From Thalassospira xiamenensis M-5 = DSM 17429 (GTDB lineage: Bacteria > Pseudomonadota > Alphaproteobacteria > Rhodospirillales > Thalassospiraceae), in NCBI RefSeq assembly GCF_000300235.2, contig NZ_CP004388.1:4512571-4576570 (forward strand): DNA of 64,000 nt, written 5' to 3'. The position numbers and the translations under genes were made by a program. The notes beneath the pieces are model-generated. The model had not been told where the DNA came from. It did no database searches and saw nothing but the letters and a program-made list of their open reading frames with translations. Below, in pieces: positions 45,088-53,465 of the stretch (positions within the stretch are counted from its first letter, which is position 1; each line of letters opens with the position of its first letter).

Positions 45088-45354
45088 TTAGTGAACCGAA
45101 CGCGGGTCCATGTCGTGCTGGCGGATTGCCGCATGGGCTACGGCCTGACTTTCGAACGATGCGATATGGGTACCATCGGCGGTAAATACCCCAAAGACCG
45201 TTTCGTTGCTTTCGTCTTCAGGATTGGCCATCGCGCGCACATAAGCAAAATCGTGAATGCCAAGCATGGCAAAATCACCAGACGAAAGCAGGTTCAAATC
45301 CTGTTCCGCGCCGCGGGTTTCTTTGGTCTCATGGTCTGAGATGCGATTGCTCAT
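45088..45354 (-). CDS. DUF1150 family protein
   Basis: An 88-residue alphaproteobacterial small protein of the DUF1150 family, recognised by LSSGDFAMLGIHDFAYVRAM and VFGVFTADGTHIASFESQ. Function is unknown. It lies 16 bases downstream of the hsp20 gene, an arrangement frequent in alphaproteobacteria, so a link to heat-shock protein handling is inferred. AAGGAG precedes the ATG at 45354. Confidence 0.88.
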   Translation of the reverse strand: MSNRISDHETKETRGAEQDLNLLSSGDFAMLGIHDFAYVRAMANPEDESNETVFGVFTADGTHIASFESQAVAHAAIRQHDMDPRSVH

Positions 45355-45370
45355 AAAACCACTCTCCTTG

Positions 45371-45874
45371 TTACGCCTTGCGGCTTTTATCTTCGACCGC
45401 GTCTGCGCCATTTTCAGCATCGACGGTCATATCTATGGTGCGTGACGAGACGGCTTTCTTCTTGGCAGAGTTGATCGCAATTTCACGTACAACCGGTTCA
45501 GGAACCGGACGGTTCAAATCCACATGCAAAAGTCCGTTATCAAGATGGGCGCCAACAACTTCAATACCCTCGGCCAGTACAAAGGAACGCTGGAACTGGC
45601 GGGATGCTATACCGCGATGGATATAGATGCGGTTGCTGTCGTCTTCCTGATGCTTGCCACGAATAATCAACTGGTTGTCTTCGGTCGTTACCGACAGATC
45701 GTCTTCGGCAAATCCTGCGACCGCGACCGTGATACGCAGATGGTTTTCGCCGATTTGCTCGATATTATAAGGCGGATAGCCTTCTGCCTTGGTTTTGGAA
45801 ACCTGATCAAGAACACGTTCGATCTGGTCAAACCCCAACAGCAGCGGACTGTTAAACATTGAAATTCGTGACAT
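45371..45874 (-). CDS. Small heat-shock protein, Hsp20/IbpA type
   Basis: A 167-residue holdase of the alpha-crystallin family. The central domain (about 40-130) reads NHLRITVAVAGFAEDDLSV then YIHRGIASRQFQRSFVLAEG and HLDNGLLHVDLNRPVPEP, the class A pattern of alphaproteobacterial sHsps. The start at 45874 has a perfect AGGAGG ribosome site. A sigma-32-like promoter lies about 115-150 bases upstream, leaving a leader long enough for a ROSE-type RNA thermometer. DUF1150 follows in the same unit. Confidence 0.94.
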   Translation of the reverse strand: MSRISMFNSPLLLGFDQIERVLDQVSKTKAEGYPPYNIEQIGENHLRITVAVAGFAEDDLSVTTEDNQLIIRGKHQEDDSNRIYIHRGIASRQFQRSFVLAEGIEVVGAHLDNGLLHVDLNRPVPEPVVREIAINSAKKKAVSSRTIDMTVDAENGADAVEDKSRKA

Positions 45875-45989
45875 AGGCAGCACCTCCTCAGTAGAGCGAG
45901 TGTGATATCGACCAGACCCCACGCTTTTGGCGTTTCGGGCGTCTGAACATCTGACCCGACCCGTTCGGCATCAGACATATCTATCTAAT

Positions 45990-46022
45990 CGAATAAATGT
46001 GGTTTTCTATCGCATAGTCAAG
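45990..46022 (-). promoter_or_regulatory. Sigma-32-like promoter of hsp20
   Basis: On the minus strand CTTGAC (46022-46017), 17 bases, then CATTTATTCG (45999-45990). This matches the alphaproteobacterial heat-shock pattern (CTTG, then C-Y-T-A-T-n-T-n-n-G) at most positions. It would place the start about 105 bases before the hsp20 ATG. Confidence 0.45.
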
Positions 46023-46110
46023 ACCCGGATTGATACTGTAACCGCGGAAACCTTGGGAATATGCGATATCAGACCTGTGTAATACGCAGATCATGACCGA
46101 TCAGAGATGA

Positions 46111-47781
46111 TCATACAACGCGTTCCGGCAGTTCGGGCATATTTTCCAGTGCATAGTAGGCAACAGTCTGATCCTTTCCGCGCAAGGCCACTTCATGCAT
46201 CACCGCATTTTCAGGTAATGGAATCGGCCCATGGTCGAAAATTGCCTTTGATATCACCAGCGGCACACCATGCTTTTTGGTCTGGCTTTCCAGTCTTGCA
46301 GCCGTATTGATCGTGTCGCCGATGGCGCTGATGTTTTCGCGGCCGGGTGGCCCCATTTCGCCAACAATCGCTTCGCCCATGTGAATGCCAATACCGATGC
46401 GCAATGTATGCGGAAGCTCTGATTTCAAATGTTCATTCAGATTTTCGATTCGGCGCAACATCCCCGCCGCCCCGTGAAGGGCATCACGGATCATGGTTTC
46501 CGTATCGTCCGTATCAAGACCATAAAGCGCCATCAGGCCATCACCGGTGAACTGGGCATAGAGCCCGCCACTTTCGCGTAAGGCTTCTGTCATTTCGGCA
46601 AAAAACTGGTTCAGGATGAACAGCACATCGTAGGGCATTTTCTTTTCGCCCAAACGTGTCGAATCCCGAAGGTCGGTGAATATGGAAACAACCTGACGTT
46701 CGCTACCGGACAGACCGCCGGGGCGGCGTCCATCCTGTGCGGTGGCGTTCGGCGGCAATAACGGCGCAACCGCAAGATCGTTTACCGGTTTGATCTGGCA
46801 GGCCAATCGCATACCACGCGGCGCGTGGATGCTCTCAAGCGCGGCTGCTTCGATCTTGCCGGGGGCTGCAAGCTGATCAATGCCCGATCCGCAATGGATG
46901 CGGCATGTCGTGCAACGACCATGTCCGCCACAAACCGATGCCATCTGCACACCGGCATCGCGAAGGGCTTCAAGTGCCGTTGCCCCGGGGGCGACGCGGA
47001 TCAGCTTGCCGTTGGGCATCGATAGCATCGGTCCGCGTTTGATGCGATCAACGGTCTGGCGAATTTGCCGCACGACAAAGGGTGCCAAAGCCAGAGAAAT
47101 GGCAATTATCGTGCCTGGGAGAAGCGCATTTTCATAAAATTTTACTGCCGCGTCATTGACGTTTGCGGCATCCAGAACACCAAAAACATATTTGCGTCCG
47201 CCTTCTTCGGTCCGGCGAATGATTTCAGCGGACGCCGCGCCAAATCCGGCCAGTGCCAGTGTCGGGACAAGTACTGCTGATGCGCCAAGCACACCGCGCC
47301 AACGCGGGTAAAATGGCTTTAATCGCAGCCAGAAATGAATACCGATACAACCATGGGTCCAGACGACAATCACAGCGATTGCATGCAATACGCCCTGGCT
47401 CGGAATAAACACGGCAAGATCAAGCAAAACACGTTCAAACGCGGAATCGACACCAAATCCGAGGTCGATGATCCGTGTTGCGATGATATGGCGGAACAAT
47501 AGAAATGGAATGCACAGACCAAGGACCATCTGTGTCCATTCGGATTTGCGCAGGCGCAGGGAGCGCCTGCTGGTCAGTCGCGCTGTCGCAAGAAGGAAAT
47601 GCGTGATCGCAGCGCATAAAAGAAGAATTTCCAGCGGTGGGAATTGCCAGATACCGGTTGTAACCGGGACGATGGCTTCCATTGCTTCGGGCGAAATGAT
47701 GCCAGCGGCCTGATTGATCAGATGCATGAAGACATATGCAAACAGCGTCAGACCGGAATAAAGCCGTAAATTCTGGATCAT
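46111..47781 (-). CDS. Membrane adenylate/guanylate cyclase with ferredoxin domain (CyaC-like redox sensor)
   Basis: A 556-residue protein. Six membrane helices (about 5-240) carry His residues at 20, 61, 98, 133, 143 and 149, as in SdhC-like haem-binding anchors. A plant-type 2Fe-2S domain follows, with Cys284, 290, 293 and 328 (ASVCGGHGRCTTC, then LACQ). The class III cyclase domain (about 362-550) has SIFTDLRDSTRLGEKK with metal-binding Asp370, FTGDGLMALYG with the second Asp, and SAIGDTINTAARLES. It resembles CyaC of Sinorhizobium meliloti, a redox-regulated cyclase with a dihaem anchor. Which nucleotide it makes is not shown. Confidence 0.9.
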   Translation of the reverse strand: MIQNLRLYSGLTLFAYVFMHLINQAAGIISPEAMEAIVPVTTGIWQFPPLEILLLCAAITHFLLATARLTSRRSLRLRKSEWTQMVLGLCIPFLLFRHIIATRIIDLGFGVDSAFERVLLDLAVFIPSQGVLHAIAVIVVWTHGCIGIHFWLRLKPFYPRWRGVLGASAVLVPTLALAGFGAASAEIIRRTEEGGRKYVFGVLDAANVNDAAVKFYENALLPGTIIAISLALAPFVVRQIRQTVDRIKRGPMLSMPNGKLIRVAPGATALEALRDAGVQMASVCGGHGRCTTCRIHCGSGIDQLAAPGKIEAAALESIHAPRGMRLACQIKPVNDLAVAPLLPPNATAQDGRRPGGLSGSERQVVSIFTDLRDSTRLGEKKMPYDVLFILNQFFAEMTEALRESGGLYAQFTGDGLMALYGLDTDDTETMIRDALHGAAGMLRRIENLNEHLKSELPHTLRIGIGIHMGEAIVGEMGPPGRENISAIGDTINTAARLESQTKKHGVPLVISKAIFDHGPIPLPENAVMHEVALRGKDQTVAYYALENMPELPERVV

Positions 47782-47911
47782 GGCATTCCATTTTACTGGC
47801 AGAAATTTTGCTAAAGTCCAGTATCAGACGCAATCATAAACAAATCGTATTGCGGAATGTTCTGAAAACTTCCAGCCGGTTGCGCATGCATCACTATATC
47901 TTAAAACGCAA

Positions 47912-47943
47912 AACGGACCGCCATCGAAATGCCGCGGTCCGTT
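47912..47943 (-). terminator. Terminator after the glutamine amidotransferase gene
   Basis: AACGGACCGC (47912-47921) and GCGGTCCGTT (47934-47943) form a perfect 10-bp stem; on the minus strand TTTGCGTTTT follows. It ends the gene starting at 48699. Confidence 0.8.
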
Positions 47944-47973
47944 ATAAGGGGATAATGCCTTCCCGATCCTGGG

Positions 47974-48699
47974 TCAGGCGGCTTTAACCGCCCGATTACC
48001 CCGCAGGAAATTGAGCATCCATTTGGCAAACAGTTGGCTATCAAGCTTTTCGTCAAGTGACTTGGTTGCCTTTGAATGTACGTCTTCGGGCAACAATGTG
48101 TATCGTGCCTTCAGCAATGCTTCTTCATAGGGGCGCTGGAATTCCGGATGCGGCTGGATCGAAGCAGCGGTTTCGCCGTATTGAATAGCGGCATAGGGGC
48201 AGAATTCAGAGCTTGCCCAAACATTTGCGCCTTCGGGCAATTCTATAACCTGATCCTGATGGAATGCGTTCAGCTTGAACTTGGCCGGCGCATTTCCAAG
48301 CCAGATCGGGGCCGTTTTGCTGGTGGTGTATTCATGAACACCAATACCCCAGCCTTTGTCAGATTTGACGACCTTGCCACCAAGGGAGGCTGCCAGAATC
48401 TGGTGACCAAAGCAGACCCCGAAAACAGGAATTTGGGCGGCGACGATATCGCGAAGGAATTCCTGCAAACGGATCATCCAGGGTTCGTTTTCATAAACAC
48501 CATGCTTTGATCCGGTCACAATCCAGGCATCGACGGCATTCAGGTCTTCGGGGAATTGATCCAAAAGTACAGTCCAGGTCTGGAAGGCAAGCTCGGGATC
48601 CAATGCGCCAAGCATGGTTTCGAACATGGATGGATAGCTTTTGAATTCATCGCGAAGTTCTTCCGGAACAAGACCGGTTTCAAGAATGCCGATTTTCAT
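47974..48699 (-). CDS. Class I glutamine amidotransferase (stand-alone)
   Basis: A 241-residue glutaminase-like protein. The nucleophile elbow is VFGVCFGHQILAASLGG (Cys near 97), and the His/Glu pair is in ASIQPHPEFQRPYEEA. Length and the segment DAWIVTGSKHGVYENEPWM resemble stand-alone GMP-synthase-like amidotransferases, some of which hydrolyse gamma-glutamyl compounds. No synthetase partner is adjacent, so substrate is open. Confidence 0.85.
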   Translation of the reverse strand: MKIGILETGLVPEELRDEFKSYPSMFETMLGALDPELAFQTWTVLLDQFPEDLNAVDAWIVTGSKHGVYENEPWMIRLQEFLRDIVAAQIPVFGVCFGHQILAASLGGKVVKSDKGWGIGVHEYTTSKTAPIWLGNAPAKFKLNAFHQDQVIELPEGANVWASSEFCPYAAIQYGETAASIQPHPEFQRPYEEALLKARYTLLPEDVHSKATKSLDEKLDSQLFAKWMLNFLRGNRAVKAA

Positions 48700-48801
48700 G
48701 CGAGGCCTTTGAAATCATACTGTGATGTTGTTTTGCACATATGCCAGTGTCGCTGCAAAGACAAGCATGTTGCAGCAAGATTTCAGGCTTTCCAGACTAG
48801 T

Positions 48802-48858
48802 CGCCACAAATTTTGAATGCTAACAGATTGATTTCCCTGTGAATGGCAATTTGTGGCG
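48802..48858. repeat. Perfect 11-bp inverted repeat
   Basis: CGCCACAAATT (48802-48812) and AATTTGTGGCG (48848-48858) are exact inverted copies with a 35-base spacer. They lie between the YeeE-like gene end and the amidotransferase start. There is no T tract, so it is not an ordinary terminator. Confidence 0.6.
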
Positions 48859-48905
48859 TATGGCTGGTTTGCGTGGCGCACTTGCCATAAAGGTTAAGGG
48901 TTTCG

Positions 48906-49355
48906 CTATTTTTGCGCGATTGCGGCCTGATCCAATGTGTTCATCATCAGTTTATGCACGATCATTCCGGCGATCATCGCGATCACAAAAATGATTGTTT
49001 CGATATGCCCAAAGGCAAGCGCACTAATCGCGGGACCCGGGCAATAGCCAACCATGCCCCACCCAATGCCGAACAAAAGCCCGCCAATAACCAGATTGCG
49101 GTCAATGTCGCGTCGTTTCGGCAGTTCTATTGTCCCGCCGCAAATGGCAGTTCTGCGGGATTGGGCAAAGCGAAATATCGGGAATGCGATAACAAGGGCA
49201 CCCGCCATGACGAACGCAAGGCTGGGGTCCCAGTTTCCGGTCTGGATCGCTGCGATATCAAGGAAACCAAGAACCTTTTGGGGGTCTGTCATCCCCGAAA
49301 TGATTAGGCCCAAGCCGAACAGGGCGCCACAGAAAGCAGAAGCAAGAATACGCAT
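48906..49355 (-). CDS. YeeE/YedE-family membrane protein, second half (DUF6691-like)
   Basis: A 149-residue protein with four membrane helices. It has the family signature VGYCPGPAISALAFGH and an N-terminal FCGALFGLGLIISGMTDPQKVLGFLD, typical of the downstream member of split YeeE/YedE pairs. YeeE proteins import thiosulfate; split pairs are widespread and often lie near sulfur-oxidation genes. The Cys of YCPGP corresponds to a conserved transport Cys. It starts 4 bases after its partner's stop. Confidence 0.88.
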   Translation of the reverse strand: MRILASAFCGALFGLGLIISGMTDPQKVLGFLDIAAIQTGNWDPSLAFVMAGALVIAFPIFRFAQSRRTAICGGTIELPKRRDIDRNLVIGGLLFGIGWGMVGYCPGPAISALAFGHIETIIFVIAMIAGMIVHKLMMNTLDQAAIAQK

Positions 49356-49359
49356 TGAT

Positions 49360-49791
49360 TTAGCCCCCGATAACATGACGAATGACAAAGGTACTGGCCA
49401 TGCCCGCGCCCATGAAACACAGGGTGGCGACCATTGATCGTGCTGACAGACGCGACAGGCCGCAAATTCCGTGTCCGCTGGTGCAGCCACTGCCAAGTCT
49501 CGTGCCAAACCCGACGATCAAGCCGGCTGCAATAATGACCGGCCAGGAAGCGCTTACAATGCTTTGGGCATTGATCGGGGTGAGGGCCAACAGGATCATT
49601 GGCGCAATGATCATGCCAGAGATAAAGGCAAGTTTTTCAACGCGACCCGATGTCGGGCCTTTGCTGGTAAGTAGGCTTCCCAGGATGCCGCTGATGCCCG
49701 CAATGCGGCCATTGAGTAAAAGGTAAAGGCCTGAAGCCAGTCCGATCAGCGAACCACCCAGAAGTGCGGAATAAGGCGTAAAGTTTTCCAT
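49360..49791 (-). CDS. YeeE/YedE-family membrane protein, first half
   Basis: A 143-residue protein with four helices and the signature GFGTRLGSGCTSGHGICGLSR (key residues Cys in SGCTSGHGICG). It pairs with the next gene to make an eight-helix thiosulfate/sulfur-compound transporter. The ATG at 49791 is favoured. A well-formed promoter (TTGATT-17-TATAAA) with a palindrome over the -10 lies upstream. No sulfur-oxidation enzyme or ArsR-type regulator is adjacent. Confidence 0.9.
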   Translation of the reverse strand: MENFTPYSALLGGSLIGLASGLYLLLNGRIAGISGILGSLLTSKGPTSGRVEKLAFISGMIIAPMILLALTPINAQSIVSASWPVIIAAGLIVGFGTRLGSGCTSGHGICGLSRLSARSMVATLCFMGAGMASTFVIRHVIGG

Positions 49792-49825
49792 CTTGTTTCC
49801 CGGCAGCAAGAGGTTGAGGTAAATA

Positions 49826-49854
49826 TTTATATTAATACATTATGTTTTAATCAA
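49826..49854 (-). promoter_or_regulatory. Promoter of the YeeE pair with operator-like palindrome
   Basis: On the minus strand TTGATT (49854-49849), 17 bases, TATAAA (49831-49826). The palindrome TATTAATA (49830-49837) overlaps the -10 element, in an AT-rich stretch, as expected for an ArsR-type (BigR/SqrR-like) repressor site. The regulator is not in the window. Confidence 0.5.
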
Positions 49855-49941
49855 GTTATTCTGGTGATCGCCCGGATCACCCAAGACTATTCATCAACTG
49901 CGAAGTTTGTTGTGAATTCTGATGCAGAGGGACCAGATAAA

Positions 49942-50055
49942 ATGATTTTGCAGCGTACAAAAGTGATAAAATTAGATAAACATCTGATTTTAAATGATAT
50001 TATCCATATTGCCAAAAGCGCGGATTCAGCTGATATAGCGATGATCGAGTTTTGA
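49942..50055 (+). CDS. Possible small ORF of 37 codons
   Basis: ATG at 49942 follows GAGGGA at suitable distance and opens a 37-codon frame encoding MILQRTKVIKLDKHLILN... ending in IAMIEF. It is AT-rich and lies in a 310-base gap between the YeeE pair and a methyltransferase gene. No homology is recognised; it may be chance. Confidence 0.2.
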   Translation: MILQRTKVIKLDKHLILNDIIHIAKSADSADIAMIEF

Positions 50056-50101
50056 TGCTGCCGGTCATTTGGCCGGAGCCTTTTCGGATTTCTTCATATA
50101 C

Positions 50102-51076
50102 ATGAGCAAAGATCGTTTGTTGGCCAGTCGGCGGCTTGATGTCGCGCTGGCGCTTGTCGGGCAGAATGATACCGAGGCCGCAATCGATGTGACCCGGGCG
50201 GCAATTTCGGCTGATCCCGATTGGGAAGAAGCACATTTTGTGCTGGGCGATATTTTCGAACGCATGGGACAGCACGAAAATGCGATCGAAGCTTTTCGTC
50301 AGTGCCTTGCTCTTGATCCGGTTGACCGTATGGGAGCCGAAGTTCGACTGACTTTGCTGGGTGCGGTTGCCATGCGCGATCGCTTGCCGCCTGATTATGT
50401 TCGGGCCCTGTTTGACGACTATGCACCACGTTTTGAAATCTCGTTGCGGGATCGCTTGGCCTATCGTGGGCCGGAGCTTCTTTTTGAAGCCATCCGGCCA
50501 TACTTGCCGGAATTGTTGCGCCCGTTGCGGGTTCTTGATCTTGGTTGCGGTACAGGATTGGTCGCGGATGTTTTTGCGGGCCATGTTGACGTGATTGACG
50601 GTGTCGATCTATCGCCGCGCATGATTAACCGGGCAAAGGCAAAGGGTCTTTATCGAAATCTGATTGCCGCGGACATCACGGATTTGCCTGATGCGCTTGA
50701 TCGCGACTATGGCCTGGTGGTTGCTGCTGATGTTCTGAATTATCTGGGCGATCTTGTCCCGGCGTTGCGGGCTGCCCACGAGCGGCTTGTACCAGGTGGA
50801 TTGATGGTTTTCTCACTTGAACATGGCGACACATTCCCGTTCGATCTTGGGCCGGGGCAAAGGTTCCGCCATCATGAACAGGCAATTCATGACTGGTTGA
50901 AAGATTGCCAGTTCAAAGTCATTGCCGATGTGATTGGAATTTTGCGACAGGAAAAGGGGAATCCTGTTTCAGGCCGTATTATGGTGGTTCGTGCAGGAGA
51001 TGGTATCGCCGAATTGCTTGATGGCTTTGGACATCTTCCCGACCCGGAGCGTTCAATCGATCACACCGTCCACTAA
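50102..51076 (+). CDS. TPR-containing SAM-dependent methyltransferase
   Basis: A 324-residue protein. The N-terminal third (about 5-90) has TPR-like repeats, EAAIDVTRAAISADPDWEEA and HENAIEAFRQCLALDPVDRM. The rest is a class I methyltransferase with RVLDLGCGTGLVADVFAG, VDLSPRMINRAKAKG and YLGDLVPALRAAHERLVPGG. Such fusions methylate proteins or glycan-type substrates; the target is unknown. The ATG at 50102 is the best-supported start; a TTG at 50069 is upstream. Two terminators follow. Confidence 0.85.
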   Translation: MSKDRLLASRRLDVALALVGQNDTEAAIDVTRAAISADPDWEEAHFVLGDIFERMGQHENAIEAFRQCLALDPVDRMGAEVRLTLLGAVAMRDRLPPDYVRALFDDYAPRFEISLRDRLAYRGPELLFEAIRPYLPELLRPLRVLDLGCGTGLVADVFAGHVDVIDGVDLSPRMINRAKAKGLYRNLIAADITDLPDALDRDYGLVVAADVLNYLGDLVPALRAAHERLVPGGLMVFSLEHGDTFPFDLGPGQRFRHHEQAIHDWLKDCQFKVIADVIGILRQEKGNPVSGRIMVVRAGDGIAELLDGFGHLPDPERSIDHTVH

Positions 51077-51103
51077 GCAGTATTTTACATCCAGACGCTT
51101 TTG

Positions 51104-51126
51104 AAGGTCGTCCTTTGGACGGCCTT
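51104..51126 (+). terminator. Terminator after the TPR-methyltransferase gene
   Basis: AAGGTCGTCC (51104-51113) pairs with GGACGGCCTT (51117-51126), one G-T pair, loop TTT, then TTCATAT. Confidence 0.7.
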
Positions 51127-51155
51127 TTCATATGGGCAAAGAATACTGAAACGAC

Positions 51156-51184
51156 AAAACCCGTCGCTTTAGGCGACGGGTTTT
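51156..51184. terminator. Terminator for tRNA-Ala (bidirectional)
   Basis: A perfect 12-bp stem, AAAACCCGTCGC (51156-51167) with GCGACGGGTTTT (51173-51184), loop TTTAG. On the minus strand it ends transcription of the tRNA gene whose 3' end is three bases away. Confidence 0.85.
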
Positions 51185-51186
51185 GA

Positions 51187-51262
<76 letters not shown>

Positions 51263-51314
51263 ATTTTAGTCCGCGTCGCAACGATTTTGGGTGTTTCCGT
51301 TGCGGCGCGGGCGA

Positions 51315-51343
51315 TATTTAGAAGGTTCACCAAATCTTGGCAA
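51315..51343 (-). promoter_or_regulatory. Putative tRNA-Ala promoter
   Basis: TTGCCA (51343-51338), 17 bases, TAAATA (51320-51315) on the minus strand, roughly 50 bases before the tRNA. The leader would contain a hairpin CGCAACG/CGTTGCG (51277-51283, 51298-51304). Confidence 0.4.
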
Positions 51344-51362
51344 GACCTATTTTCAAAAAATC

Positions 51363-51668
51363 CTAGCGGTCGTCTTCGTCGCTTTCGACATGTTCGAGAA
51401 CTTCGCCAAGATCATCGTCATCTTCACCAAGATCAGACGCATCCTCAAGGATATCGTCATCAATATCGGTGTCGACGTCGTCATCGAGATCGACGTCATC
51501 ATCAAGATCTTCGTCTTCTTCCGGCTTCGGCTTTGCAACCGCGGCTTTCTTGATTTTGGTCACCCCGTCCGGGGTTGCGCATTTGGGGCACACGACCGGC
51601 GTACGATTCAAATCATAGTATTTGGTACCGCAGGCTTGGCAGTGACGTTTCTTACCGCGTGCTGACAT
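51363..51668 (-). CDS. FYDLN_acid family protein (TIGR02300)
   Basis: A 101-residue alphaproteobacterial protein. The N-terminal 45 residues hold a zinc-ribbon-like C-x-x-C pair set (HCQACGTKYYDLNRTPVVCPKC), with the hallmark YYDLN. The C-terminal half is almost wholly Asp and Glu (DDDVDLDDDVDTDIDDD). Function is unknown; the acidic tail suggests binding to a basic partner. It starts at 51668, divergent from aroA. Confidence 0.9.
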   Translation of the reverse strand: MSARGKKRHCQACGTKYYDLNRTPVVCPKCATPDGVTKIKKAAVAKPKPEEDEDLDDDVDLDDDVDTDIDDDILEDASDLGEDDDDLGEVLEHVESDEDDR

Positions 51669-52013
51669 TACGGCAAACCCTCTTAAATACCGTTTCATCA
51701 AAGAATGGGTTGAAGGCCGAATTCACCTTCTTCTAGTTGGCCCAATTGCCATCTTGGGGCGGGCTTGTCAAAAGGAAATTGTCCGATTTTATTCCAAGCC
51801 TCAAAAAGGCGGGATTCTGCGCTACGCGCCGTCATAAGCTTCAAGCAAAATTTGGCTTCGATACTGGTGCGTCAAAAGCGCATATGATACGAGTTTGCCC
51901 CCGGCAATCGAACGTACCATTTGCGCCTGGACTTGCGGCGGCATCAAGGTACGGTTCAATGGCCGGAAAACGATTATTTGATGGTCACAACAAGACATAG
52001 ACAGGCAGGCCCG
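51669..52013. other. Intergenic region FYDLN/aroA
   Basis: A 345-base gap between divergent genes. I see a weak candidate for the aroA direction (TTGTCA near 51769 with TTTATT about 17 bases on), but no hairpin, repeat or RNA gene that I would claim. Confidence 0.3.
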
Positions 52014-53360
52014 ATGAGCTCTTCGCAGACCAAACGTCCGCTTCAATCGCTGAAGTCCCGTGCGCTTAAAGGCGATATCCGGGTTCCCGGCGACAAATCA
52101 ATTTCCCATCGTTCCCTGATGTTTGGCGGCCTTGCCATTGGTGAAACGAAAATTACCGGCCTGCTCGAAGGTGAAGATGTACTGGCAACCGCAGAAGCCA
52201 TGCGCAAGCTTGGCGCGACCGTTAATCGCGATAATGACGGGACCTGGCATGTGACTGGTGTCGGGGTTGGCGCCTTGCGGGAACCTGATAGCGTCATTGA
52301 CATGGGCAATGCGGGAACCGGTATTCGCCTGATGGCCGGGATTGTTGCGACCCATCCGATCACCACTTTCTTTACCGGTGATGCGTCGCTTTGCAAACGT
52401 CCGATGGGGCGTGTTGCCGACCCGCTTGCTGAATTCGGTGCGCAATTCATCACGCGTGAACGTGGTCGCCCGCCGATGGCCGTCATTGGAACCGATGAAG
52501 CAAAACCGGTGACATATACGCTGCCGATGGCATCCGCGCAGGTAAAATCGGCCGTGTTGCTTGCCGGTTTGAATACCGCCGGAACGACCACAGTGATCGA
52601 ACCGAAACCATCGCGTGATCATACCGAACGCATGTTGCGTCATTTCGGTGTCGATGTTGATGTTAGCATCAATGACGATGGCGGCCGCACGGTCAGCCTG
52701 ACCGGCCCGGTTGAAATGAAGGCGGCTGATATTGTGGTTCCCACAGATCCGAGCTCGGCGGCATTTCCACTGGTGGCGGCTTTGATCAATCCGGAATCAC
52801 AGGTTACCATCCGTGATGTCTGTTTAAACCCGTTGCGGACCGGCCTGATCACGACGCTTATTGAAATGGGCGGTGACATTACGATTGTTAACGAACGTGA
52901 AGAAGCCGGTGAAACCATCGGTGATCTTGTTGTTAGTGGTAAAAATCGCCTGACCGGCATTGTTGTGCCAGCAGAACGTGCGCCATCAATGATTGACGAA
53001 TATCCGGTGCTGGCTGTTGCTGCTGCTTATGCGCAGGGTGAAACCCGGATGTGCGGACTTGAAGAATTGCGGGTTAAAGAATCGGATCGTCTTGCCGCTG
53101 TGGCCGCGGGTCTGGCAGCAAACGGGATCATTCATCGTATCGAAGGTGACGACCTTATTGTTACGGGTGGCGATGTGCCGGGTGGCGGCATGGTTGAGAC
53201 CCACCTTGATCATCGCATTGCCATGTCGTTCCTTGTTCTTGGACTGGGCGCGAATGATCCGGTTGCGGTTGATGATGCCAACCCGATTGCGACCAGTTTT
53301 CCGAGTTTCGAAGCGCTGATGCGCGAGCTTGGGGCCAACCTTGCCCCGGCTGGTTCGTAA
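52014..53360 (+). CDS. aroA: 3-Phosphoshikimate 1-carboxyvinyltransferase (EPSP synthase, class II-like)
   Basis: A 448-residue enzyme of the shikimate pathway. Signature regions are [16 protein letters not shown] near 24-39, [15 protein letters not shown] near 96-110 and [17 protein letters not shown] near 352. Overall sequence is like the class II enzymes of Agrobacterium strain CP4 (for example [55 protein letters not shown]). At the position where CP4 has Ala100 this protein has Gly101 (NAGTG). cmk follows, as in many alphaproteobacteria. Start at 52014. Confidence 0.96.
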   Translation: MSSSQTKRPLQSLKSRALKGDIRVPGDKSISHRSLMFGGLAIGETKITGLLEGEDVLATAEAMRKLGATVNRDNDGTWHVTGVGVGALREPDSVIDMGNAGTGIRLMAGIVATHPITTFFTGDASLCKRPMGRVADPLAEFGAQFITRERGRPPMAVIGTDEAKPVTYTLPMASAQVKSAVLLAGLNTAGTTTVIEPKPSRDHTERMLRHFGVDVDVSINDDGGRTVSLTGPVEMKAADIVVPTDPSSAAFPLVAALINPESQVTIRDVCLNPLRTGLITTLIEMGGDITIVNEREEAGETIGDLVVSGKNRLTGIVVPAERAPSMIDEYPVLAVAAAYAQGETRMCGLEELRVKESDRLAAVAAGLAANGIIHRIEGDDLIVTGGDVPGGGMVETHLDHRIAMSFLVLGLGANDPVAVDDANPIATSFPSFEALMRELGANLAPAGS

Positions 53361-53465
53361 TCTGTTTCGCGGGCGGGCTTCTCTATTCACATACCGGGGC
53401 TCGTAATGCCGTTCTTGGCACACAAGTATTAAGTGAGACATCAAAACAAACAGGGGCACCCGCGC

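Noticed and set aside
51363..51560. Low-complexity GATC/GTCATC run, considered as a repeat element
   Set aside because: It is the Asp/Glu-rich coding tail of the FYDLN_acid protein.
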